64,000 nt of DNA. Source: Roseateles terrae (GTDB taxonomy: Bacteria; Pseudomonadota; Gammaproteobacteria; Burkholderiales; Burkholderiaceae_C). The translations under genes were made by a program, and so were the position numbers. The stretch covers positions 62,001-126,000 of the forward strand of contig NZ_JACHXO010000007.1 in NCBI RefSeq assembly GCF_014192155.1, in the 5' to 3' direction. This document shows, one piece after another, positions 26,412 through 33,608 of the stretch (position 1 is its first letter; every line of letters begins with the position of its first letter). The notes beneath the pieces were generated by a model. That model was given only the letters and a program-made list of their open reading frames with translations. It ran no database searches and was not told the origin of the DNA.

Positions 26412-27242
26412 ATGCATTACCTCATTGGTGACCTTCAGGGCTGCTGCGACGCGCTGGCCCGTCTGCTGGAGAAGATCGACTTCTCCCCCTCCCGCGACCG
26501 GATCTATTTGCTGGGCGACCTGGTGAACCGGGGCCCGGACTCACTGACGACGCTGCGGCGTCTGCAATCGCTGGGGGACTCGGCGCATTGCCTGCTGGGC
26601 AACCACGATCTCCACCTGCTGGCCATGGCGGCAGGCGTGCGTGCGCCGCACAAGGGCGACACCCTCGACCCGATTCTTCAGGCGCCGGACCGCGAAGCCC
26701 TGCTGGCCTGGATGCGTCAGCAGCGTTTGGCCATTCATGCGCAGGGCTGGTTGATGGTGCATGCGGGCGTGGTGCCGCAATGGGATGCGGCGCAGACGGT
26801 GGCGCTGGCCGAAGAGGTGCATGCGCTGCTGCGCGGGCCGGAGCTGGCGGAGTTCCTGCCGCAGATGTACGGGAACGAACCAGACCGCTGGAGCGACGAA
26901 CTGACGGGCGTTGAGCGGCTGCGCTTCATTATCAATGTGCTGACGCGCATCCGCTTCTGCAATGCCAAGGGCAAGCTGGACTTCAAGACCAAGGAAGGTC
27001 TTGGAACGGCCCCTGAGGGTTACATGCCGTGGTTTGAGGTGCCGGGCCGGCGCACCGCCGGCCAGCCGATGGCGTTTGGGCACTGGTCCACGCTGGGGCT
27101 GGTGCAGCGGGCGGACCTGCTGGCGCTCGATACCGGCTGCGTGTGGGGCGGCGAGTTGACCGCCGCACGCGTGGCGGACGGTCAGACGCAGGAGATCATC
27201 CAGGTGGCCTGCGCGCAGGCGAAGAAGCCGGGGGCAGATTGA
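26412..27242 (+). CDS. apaH: Symmetrical bis(5'-nucleosyl)-tetraphosphatase
   Basis: 276 residues. ApaH cleaves Ap4A into two ADP and removes NpnN caps from RNA. All metallophosphatase motifs are visible: GDLQGC at the start, GDLVNRGPDSL near residue 37, LLGNHDLHLL near residue 61, and VHAGVVPQWD near residue 116. The C-terminal FGHWSTLG and ALDTGCVWGG complete the site. Length is standard. The gene stands alone, divergent from the CNNM transporter and followed by tRNA-Ser; the usual ksgA/apaG neighbours are absent. Confidence 0.96.
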   Translation: MHYLIGDLQGCCDALARLLEKIDFSPSRDRIYLLGDLVNRGPDSLTTLRRLQSLGDSAHCLLGNHDLHLLAMAAGVRAPHKGDTLDPILQAPDREALLAWMRQQRLAIHAQGWLMVHAGVVPQWDAAQTVALAEEVHALLRGPELAEFLPQMYGNEPDRWSDELTGVERLRFIINVLTRIRFCNAKGKLDFKTKEGLGTAPEGYMPWFEVPGRRTAGQPMAFGHWSTLGLVQRADLLALDTGCVWGGELTAARVADGQTQEIIQVACAQAKKPGAD

Positions 27243-27247
27243 TGGAA

Positions 27248-27280
27248 GCAGCCGCGCTTGGCCCTACAATGCGCGGCTGC
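27248..27280. promoter_or_regulatory. Inverted repeat enclosing the tRNA-Ser -10 box
   Basis: A perfect 10-bp inverted repeat, GCAGCCGCGC (27248-27257) and GCGCGGCTGC (27271-27280), with a 13-base centre. The centre contains TACAAT (27265-27270), well placed as the -10 element for the tRNA that begins at 27291. The repeat may also act as a 3' hairpin for apaH, which ends six bases earlier. Confidence 0.5.
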
Positions 27281-27290
27281 ACCACACGCT

Positions 27291-27380
27291 GGAGACGTGG
27301 CCGAGTGGTTTAAGGCAGCGGTCTTGAAAACCGCCGAGGGCTTATCCCCTCCGTGAGTTCGAATCTCACCGTCTCCGCCA
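27291..27380 (+). tRNA. tRNA-Ser (TGA anticodon)
   Basis: A 90-nt class II tRNA. Acceptor arms GGAGACG and CGTCTCC pair, followed by G and an encoded CCA. The anticodon stem-loop GCGGTCTTGAAAACCGC presents TGA (reads UCA). The long variable arm (GAGGGCTTATCCCCTC region) and the T-loop GTTCGAATC are typical of serine tRNAs. Confidence 0.96.
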
Positions 27381-27469
27381 GTCCCTTGGGGACCGCAAGA
27401 ATTGCCGGCCGATGGATGTGACGCAAGTCGGTGCGCCAGTTGTTGAAGGTATCGGCCACCTTCAGCCCC

Positions 27470-27946
27470 TTACCCTCGCAGCACGTCCTTTTTGAGCAGA
27501 TCCAGCGTCGCAAGCGCTCTGATCATGCTGAGCTCGTCCAGACAGAACTCACCGGTACCGTCCAGCCACAAGACCCACTCGGCCACGGCCTCCAGCTCCG
27601 GCAGGCTCAACAGCGGCCAGCGCGCGAGGAAGTGCGAATCCCACAGCGCCCGATCCGGCGTGCGGTCCAGTTGAGACACCACCGACACAGCCGCTATCGC
27701 ATTCGGAATGCCTTCGTTGAACGTCGCCAACATGACGCCCGGCAGAAAGTAGGCGAACGCCTGCGGCGCCATCAGCGTGATGGCATCGGAATGCTTCTCC
27801 AGCGTGTCCACCGTGAGCCGGCGCCAGTCCGAAGCGGCGACCGAATCAATCCCCGCGATCTCGTCTTCAGACAACTCTTTCGACTGAATGAGTGAAGCGG
27901 GTCTGGCTCGATGGCCAAAAGCCTCTTCAATCTTTTGAGCAAGCAT
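27470..27946 (-). CDS. Hypothetical protein (possibly DUF6714-like)
   Basis: 158 residues, acidic and soluble with no signal or membrane segment. The middle holds ITLMAPQAFAYFLPGVML, reminiscent of small DUF6714-type proteins in which an Ala/Phe-Tyr-Leu-Pro string precedes a central helix. The C-terminal third is predicted mostly helical. I cannot assign a function. It stands alone between tRNA-Ser and the isomerase gene, and the bases before its start (about 27950-28000) are unusually AT-rich for this window, which would fit acquisition beside a tRNA. The ATG at 27946 lacks a clear ribosome-binding site. Confidence 0.6.
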   Translation of the reverse strand: MLAQKIEEAFGHRARPASLIQSKELSEDEIAGIDSVAASDWRRLTVDTLEKHSDAITLMAPQAFAYFLPGVMLATFNEGIPNAIAAVSVVSQLDRTPDRALWDSHFLARWPLLSLPELEAVAEWVLWLDGTGEFCLDELSMIRALATLDLLKKDVLRG

Positions 27947-28186
27947 GTGCCGAAGTCTTTCTTTCTCGTTCGAGGGATCACGCGCTGCATAAAGGTCGTC
28001 TCATCCGACTCACCTCGCACGCCGGTCTGACCGCTCCCGCGCTCATCGGGCGTTCCCGCTCCGCGTTTTCGATTGTGCCTGCACCCTCCCATCCAGGGCA
28101 TCAGCCGCGGCCCACCTCCTCCTACAATCCGCGCCGCCTGCCGCCTTCTCCCGAAGACCGCAGCCCCTCTCACCCCAGGAGCCCGC

Positions 28187-28789
28187 ATGGCCGCCCCGAT
28201 CGACTTCTACTTCGACTTCGCCTCGCCCTACGGCTACATCGCGTCCCAGACCATTGATGAGCTGGCCACCCGCCACGGGCGTTCGGTGAACTGGCATGCC
28301 ATCGTACTGGACGCCAATTTCCAGTCGCTGGAACGCATCCGCATTCCCAGCAGCGTCATGCGCAGTGATTACATCCGTCGCGATGTCGAGCGGCTGGCCG
28401 CCTTCTCCGGCGTCGACTACAAGACGCCATCGTCGCTCGGCCTGCACACCGAGACCGCCGCGCGCCTGTTTCACTGGTTCAACGACCGTGATCCGGCGCA
28501 AGGCCGCTGCTTCGCCCATGCCGTCTACCGCGCCTATTTCGTGGAAGACCGCAACATCGCCCAGCTGGAAACGCTGCAGGACCTTTGTGCCGCCCAGAAC
28601 ATGGACGCGACCCAGTTGCAGCAACTGGCCAATGACAGCGCCACACGCGCCCGCCTGAAGGCCGAGATCGACCTGGCCGAAGCTCGGGGCGTGTTTGGCT
28701 CGCCCTTCTTCATCGTGGAAGGCGAGCGCTTCTGGGGCAATGACCGCCTGCCGCAGCTCGAGCGGTGGCTGGCGCAAGGTCCTTACTGA
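28187..28789 (+). CDS. 2-hydroxychromene-2-carboxylate isomerase-like (DsbA/kappa-GST fold)
   Basis: About 200 residues. The opening IDFYFDFASPYGYIASQTIDEL is the HCCA isomerase signature, in which a serine near the N-terminus (FASPYGY) binds the glutathione thiol. The C-terminal EARGVFGSPFFIVEGERFWGNDRLP is the conserved cis-Pro and product-side region. Family knowledge: these enzymes isomerise hydroxychromene carboxylate in naphthalene breakdown using glutathione, but many copies in genomes without that pathway have unknown substrates. No aromatic degradation genes are near. AGGAG stands eight bases before the ATG at 28187. Confidence 0.88.
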   Translation: MAAPIDFYFDFASPYGYIASQTIDELATRHGRSVNWHAIVLDANFQSLERIRIPSSVMRSDYIRRDVERLAAFSGVDYKTPSSLGLHTETAARLFHWFNDRDPAQGRCFAHAVYRAYFVEDRNIAQLETLQDLCAAQNMDATQLQQLANDSATRARLKAEIDLAEARGVFGSPFFIVEGERFWGNDRLPQLERWLAQGPY

Positions 28790-28820
28790 AGGAACGAGGC
28801 GGCTTCACCGCCTCACCGAC

Positions 28821-29066
28821 TTAGCGGCGCGGCGGCCCCCAGTGGCCGTCCACCCAGGTGCGGCGCCCTTCGCGCCATTCCCAGCAGCCGTCCACCCAGA
28901 CATAGCCCACCACAGGGGGGCCGGCGACGGCAGGCCGATAGCCATCGCTGTAGCCGTAGCCACCGCCGCCGTGATAGTGCCGAGGCGGCACCACGATGCA
29001 GCCACTCAGGGCCGAAGCCAGCAGCGGCGCGGCGATGGCACCCATGATCAGACGTACAACTCGCAT
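28821..29066 (-). CDS. Small lipoprotein with WxxG-type repeats (YXWGXW-like)
   Basis: 81 residues. A signal peptide (MRVVRLIMGAIAAPLLASA) ends in the lipobox LSGC, so the mature protein should begin at Cys23 and be lipid-anchored, probably in the outer membrane. The remainder is rich in Gly, Tyr, Trp and His. It ends in two related pieces, VWVDGCWEWREGRR and TWVDGHWGPPRR, like the YXWGXW repeat family of unknown function. GGAG lies eight bases before the ATG. It is convergent with the isomerase gene. Confidence 0.75.
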   Translation of the reverse strand: MRVVRLIMGAIAAPLLASALSGCIVVPPRHYHGGGGYGYSDGYRPAVAGPPVVGYVWVDGCWEWREGRRTWVDGHWGPPRR

Positions 29067-29285
29067 GTCTCAACTCCAAGGCTGTTGCCTTGCAGCTTCC
29101 AACGCGCGCCGACGTACGGCCGATGACGACGCGGGCCGACCATTACCTGACCGACAAGCAGTAACCAGACGTTGCAAACCCGGTGTCCACTCCGGTGTCA
29201 CACCCGGCGTCGCCTTGGGCATTGCAACGGTGATCGCACCTCACCTCACCTCCCCGGGGGCTGCACGTGCCGCCCAGCGCTCACC

Positions 29286-31685
29286 TCAACTCACCTGCTT
29301 GAACGCCATCACCGCCTGATTGCGCAAGGTACGCAGCAGCGCCAGCTGCTTTTCATCCAGCACGACCGAGCCGGCCTCTGCCTTGTCCGCATAGATCATT
29401 GCGAACGGCGCACCGCGCAGCGCCATCGGCAGGATCAGGAAGCTGTGCGCCTTGGCCCCGCTCAAAAACCACGCCGGCAGCCGTTCGGCGATGCGGGGCT
29501 GCGAGGCGTCGGCAATCAGTGTGTCCGCGCCCTTGATGCAGATGGCGCTGAACAGATCCGGCTGCAGCCCCGGCATCACCCGCAGCGGCACCCGGAACAG
29601 CGGCACCACCGACTCCACGCCATCGCCCAGGCCAAAGCGCCCGGTCAGCGTTTCCGTCTTCGGATCCCGCAGGCAGAAGATCACGCGCCGAAAGCCAAGG
29701 CCGCGATACATCGTCTCCAGAATCATCCGCAGGATTTCGTTGAGCTTGAAGCTCTCCACCATCGCATTGGTGATGTCCTGAATGCCTGCCGCCAGCACGG
29801 CGGAAGCCTCCTCGGGTGGTATCACGCCGGTGCGCACCGGCCCCTGCACGATCGTGGCCTGCAGTTGATGCGGCGAGAGCGTGTCTTCCAGCGACGGCGT
29901 CAGCGGCGCCAGCAGGCGCTGGGCCGGTGAACTCTTGGGCAGCTGGATGTCCATGGCCTGCGCCAATTGCGACAACCGCTGCCGCGCCTGATCCGCCGCC
30001 TGTTCGATGGCCTTGGCTTCCACGCCTAGCGCCCGCGCATACCGCTGCGCCATCGCCCGCACCTTGGCATAGGCTTCGGACGGCTCGCTGTTCAGAATCA
30101 CGTCCGCCACATCATTGCTGGCGCGGGCCAGCCAGCGCATGCGGTCGGGGGAATGCTCGATCAGCCGCATCGGCGCGTCGCCATCGGGCCGCACCATCGT
30201 CCGCTGCAGGCTGTCCGGGAAACCCCACTGTCGCGCCACCCCGAGACCGAGCGATTCATAACTCAGCCCCAACACCTGGGCCGACGCAGCCGCTTCGTTG
30301 ATCGGCGGAGCCGCCTGTTCCCCCATGCCACGCTCCGGACGCACCAGGCGCCGCACCTGCTGCGCTTCTTCGGGCAGGTAGAACTCCGACAGCAGCCGCC
30401 CCAGGCCCTGGAACATGGTGGTGAGGAAGGACTCTTCGTTTTCCCTCGGCACGAGGCACAGCTCGCGCGCCAGAGAACCCGCCATCAACGAGCGGAGAAA
30501 CTCTTCCTTCAGCCGCTGCGCATGCTGCTTGTTCTCCATTCGCTCCAGCAGCACCAGCGACAAGGCCAGGTTGCGGATGCCGCCAAATCCCACCAGCGCC
30601 ACCGCGCGGGACACGGTGCTGATGTGCCCGCCGCCCGCGTGGCTGAACTGCACCGTATTGACCAGGCGCAGCAGCTTGTTGGTCAGCGCCACGTCCTTGA
30701 GGATTTCATTGGAGAGCGTCGTGAGGCTTTCGTTCTCCGACTGCGTCATGCGCTGGATGCGCGCCACCGAATCCGCCATCGCGGGGAAGTCGCTGCGATG
30801 TCGCATGCGGCGCAGCAGGAATTCGAGCGTGGCATTGCCGCCATCCGTCGAAGCGGCCGCTTCCGCCGCCGGATGCAGCCAGGCGGCCAGCGCATCATGA
30901 AACGCCTTGGCGCTCGGCCAGCGCTGGCTTGTCTCTCGCGCCAGTCCGCGCAGCAGCACGGCGCGCAGCGCATCGTCGGTGTCCGGGCCGAGGTCGGCGG
31001 GCGGCTCCAGTTGCTGCTCGGCCACGCGGCGCACGGCGCGCCAGGGGTCGGGGTCGTAATTCAGCCGCTGACCGGCCAGCATCTCCGTCAGCATCACCGC
31101 CGCAGCAAACACGTCCATCGCGGGTGACGCCGCCTCTCCGCGCGCCGCTTCGGGCGACAGATAACCGGGCGTGCCGACGATGCGGTTGCTCTGTGACGAC
31201 GGCGCTGCGCCGCTCAGACGGGCGGCAATGCCGAAGTCCATCACGCGGGGCCGGCCCTGCGGATCCAGCATCACATTGGAGGGCTTCAGGTCGCGATGCA
31301 CCACGCCCGCGGCATGGGCCGCATGGAGTCCGTCCAGCACCCCCAGCATCAGCCCCACGGCATCGCGCGCCGGCAGACGGCCGCGCTGGCGCATGTGCTC
31401 CGCCAGCGTCCCGCCCGCCACATATTCAAAGGCCATGTAGGCCTGCCCGCCCTCCATGTCGGCCTCGAAGACCGGCACGATGTTCGGATGGGTCAATCGG
31501 CTGACCGCGCGCGCCTCATGCAGCCATGCATCGACACTGGCCCGGTCCACCGCCTGGGTGAGCACCTTCAGTGCGACCTCGCGGTCCAGACGGGGATCAT
31601 GCGCCAGCCAGACCTGCGACTGGGCGCCACGCCCGAGACTGCGCAGCGGCTTGAAGCGCCCGACAGCGGGCGGCACAGGGGTCAT
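29286..31685 (-). CDS. Ser/Thr protein kinase with HDOD and GAF domains
   Basis: 799 residues. Residues 10-265 form a Hanks-type kinase with intact motifs: the glycine loop LGRGAQSQV, catalytic lysine K40 in VALKVL, αC glutamate E57, HRDLKPSN at 130-137, DFG at 150-152, and GTPGYLSPE at 171-179. Residues about 285-500 are an HDOD domain (RMTQSENESLTTLSNEILKD, then NKLLRLVNTVQFS). Residues about 625-799 look like a GAF domain (MYRGLGFRRVIFCLRD, then FLILPMALRGAPFAMIYADK). No membrane segment is seen, so it should be cytosolic. Its ATG overlaps the stop of the pseudokinase gene in ATGA. Substrate and signal are unknown. Confidence 0.9.
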   Translation of the reverse strand: MTPVPPAVGRFKPLRSLGRGAQSQVWLAHDPRLDREVALKVLTQAVDRASVDAWLHEARAVSRLTHPNIVPVFEADMEGGQAYMAFEYVAGGTLAEHMRQRGRLPARDAVGLMLGVLDGLHAAHAAGVVHRDLKPSNVMLDPQGRPRVMDFGIAARLSGAAPSSQSNRIVGTPGYLSPEAARGEAASPAMDVFAAAVMLTEMLAGQRLNYDPDPWRAVRRVAEQQLEPPADLGPDTDDALRAVLLRGLARETSQRWPSAKAFHDALAAWLHPAAEAAASTDGGNATLEFLLRRMRHRSDFPAMADSVARIQRMTQSENESLTTLSNEILKDVALTNKLLRLVNTVQFSHAGGGHISTVSRAVALVGFGGIRNLALSLVLLERMENKQHAQRLKEEFLRSLMAGSLARELCLVPRENEESFLTTMFQGLGRLLSEFYLPEEAQQVRRLVRPERGMGEQAAPPINEAAASAQVLGLSYESLGLGVARQWGFPDSLQRTMVRPDGDAPMRLIEHSPDRMRWLARASNDVADVILNSEPSEAYAKVRAMAQRYARALGVEAKAIEQAADQARQRLSQLAQAMDIQLPKSSPAQRLLAPLTPSLEDTLSPHQLQATIVQGPVRTGVIPPEEASAVLAAGIQDITNAMVESFKLNEILRMILETMYRGLGFRRVIFCLRDPKTETLTGRFGLGDGVESVVPLFRVPLRVMPGLQPDLFSAICIKGADTLIADASQPRIAERLPAWFLSGAKAHSFLILPMALRGAPFAMIYADKAEAGSVVLDEKQLALLRTLRNQAVMAFKQVS

Positions 31686-33499
31686 GGTGGGTCCTTGCGG
31701 GTCCCCGTGGCCTGCTGCTCTGCGCGTTCGCGCAGGCGGGACCGGGGCACGGCAGCTGCAGCAGCACCGACACTGGGGTCGTTCACGCCGCTGTTGGTCT
31801 CCCCTTGCGACTGCGCCGCCCCGAGGGCGTCGTAGATCTCGCGCAGGCCCAGGTTCAGGGCACGCGAATAACGTCTTGTGGCCAGCTCGATGCCGGTCTG
31901 CCGCTTGCGCTCCGGCAGCAGCAGGGCATCGATCAGCTCATTGGCCAGGCTGCAGGTCAGGCGCAGGATGTCCAGGTCGCCGTCGGGATGCCGCACCGGC
32001 GCGTCCGGCGGCTGGCGCCGCATCATGTGCTGCAACTCGTCCCCCAGTCCCCAGTAGCGCGCCACGGCCAGACCCAGGCTCTCCAGATCGCAGCCCAGCA
32101 CGGCGTAGGCCGCGCTCTGCTCGGTGAGACCGCGGGGATTGGGATGCTCTTCGGTGGGCTCCGGCGGCACCATGAGCTGGCGGATCTGCTGGGCATCGTC
32201 CGGGAAGTGGTACTGCACCAGCAGACGGCCCAGGTTCTGCATCAGGTTGATCAGATAGACCACCTCGCCGTCGTACCCGGCGGGCCGCAGCGCCTGCGCC
32301 ACCTGGCCGGCCCGCTGCACCCGGCGCATCAGGCTCTGCATGAAGGTGGCCTGTCCTTCATTCATCGGGCCCGGCCACGGCTTGAGCGCACGGGCGGCGT
32401 CTTCCAGCCCGTTCAAGCCCATCATCGCAATGGCCCGCTGCATGTTCAGCACGGTGCCGCCGCTGCTGGCATGCCCCTGCTGGCGCAGCGCATTGTTGAC
32501 CCGGCGCAGCAGCTCCAGCGTCAGGGCCATGTCCTTCAGCGCCAGCGCTGCCAGCTCACTGGCATGTTGGGAGGCCATCGCCGACGACATTGCGGTGGAT
32601 ACGAGGCGGGTGCTGGTGCTGGGAAGATGGCCGAAGCGCTGCATCTTGTCCTTCAGCAGGGCGATCGGGCCGCCGTCATCCTGCTCGGCCGACAGGCGCC
32701 AGCCATCCAGCGCCCGCCAGAAGCTGCGGGCCAGGTGATACCGCTGGCGCGCCTGCCGGTCAGTGGCCCGGTTGACGATGGCGCGCAGCGGGTCAGGAAT
32801 CGGATAGGGCGTCTCCCAGCCCATGCGCACCAGCTCCTGCCCTTGCGGCTGCATCCGCTGCATGACGCTGCGCAGATCCTGCTCGTCCAGCACCGGGCGC
32901 CCGGACAGCAGGCGGTGCAGCACCAGGCCGATGGAGACGACGTCTTCCTCGGCCGCTTCACGCACGGCGCGGCGGGTGGCATTGAAGTCGGCATCTGCCG
33001 GCAGGGTTTCCTGGGCGACTTCCAGGCCGATCACCCGCACATGGTCGGCGGGGTCGATCAGCAGGTGGGCCAGCTGGATGTCCCGGTGGGCGTGGCCGGC
33101 TTCGTGGGCGAAGGCCAGGCCTTCCAGCGCCTGGGCGACCCATTTGGCGGCGTCCAGCGGCAGCGGTGCGCCGCGGGCGATGCGCTCTTCCAGCGTCTCG
33201 CCCAGGGCGCGGTCATAGGTGACGTAGGGCCAGGGATCGACCCGGCCGGTTTCCACCACATGGCCCAGGTTCGGGTGGTGAATGCGCGAGCCGGCGTCCA
33301 TGGCCTTGAGCCACTGCAGCATGGCCACCTCGCCGGACGGTTTCTCCCGCGGGACCATGAGCAGCATCTCCTGGCCATGGTGCGTGTCAAACACCAGCCA
33401 CAGCATGCTCCGCTGGCTCTTGTGCAGCAGTGCGCGCAGCTCAAAACGGCCAAAGCGCCGCAGGGGAGCGGCGGAGGGGGAGGAAGTTGTCTCAGACAC
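31682..33499 (-). CDS. Pseudokinase-HDOD protein
   Basis: 605 residues built like its downstream partner: a kinase-like N-terminal half (about 15-270) and an HDOD domain (about 285-500), but no GAF domain. Alignment by eye to the partner shows the glycine loop degraded to LLHKSQRSM, the VALK lysine replaced by a hydrophobic residue (EMLLMV), and HRD kept at 138-140. The motif then reads IQLAH, so the catalytic-loop Lys and Asn become Gln and His, and DFG is replaced by GLE at 158-160. It is therefore probably catalytically dead. It starts with GTG at 33499 and is first in a two-gene operon. Confidence 0.82.
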   Translation of the reverse strand: MSETTSSPSAAPLRRFGRFELRALLHKSQRSMLWLVFDTHHGQEMLLMVPREKPSGEVAMLQWLKAMDAGSRIHHPNLGHVVETGRVDPWPYVTYDRALGETLEERIARGAPLPLDAAKWVAQALEGLAFAHEAGHAHRDIQLAHLLIDPADHVRVIGLEVAQETLPADADFNATRRAVREAAEEDVVSIGLVLHRLLSGRPVLDEQDLRSVMQRMQPQGQELVRMGWETPYPIPDPLRAIVNRATDRQARQRYHLARSFWRALDGWRLSAEQDDGGPIALLKDKMQRFGHLPSTSTRLVSTAMSSAMASQHASELAALALKDMALTLELLRRVNNALRQQGHASSGGTVLNMQRAIAMMGLNGLEDAARALKPWPGPMNEGQATFMQSLMRRVQRAGQVAQALRPAGYDGEVVYLINLMQNLGRLLVQYHFPDDAQQIRQLMVPPEPTEEHPNPRGLTEQSAAYAVLGCDLESLGLAVARYWGLGDELQHMMRRQPPDAPVRHPDGDLDILRLTCSLANELIDALLLPERKRQTGIELATRRYSRALNLGLREIYDALGAAQSQGETNSGVNDPSVGAAAAAVPRSRLRERAEQQATGTRKDPP

Positions 33500-33608
33500 G
33501 CGTGAGTGGTGACCCCCAGCCTGATCCAGGGGCCACTGTCCTTATATGGTTGGGATTGGACAGAAAACCCGACGTCCTTGCCACGTAGAAGTAACGTGGA
33601 TTTTCCTC

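Noticed and set aside
27361..28186. Genomic island at tRNA-Ser
   Set aside because: No integrase, no direct repeat of the tRNA 3' end and only one small unknown gene; kept as a weak finding rather than a mobile element.
33579..33608. Hairpin CCACGT/ACGTGG followed by ATTTT on the plus strand after hrpA
   Set aside because: The T-run is on the wrong side for hrpA and no plus-strand gene ends there, so it was not called as a terminator.
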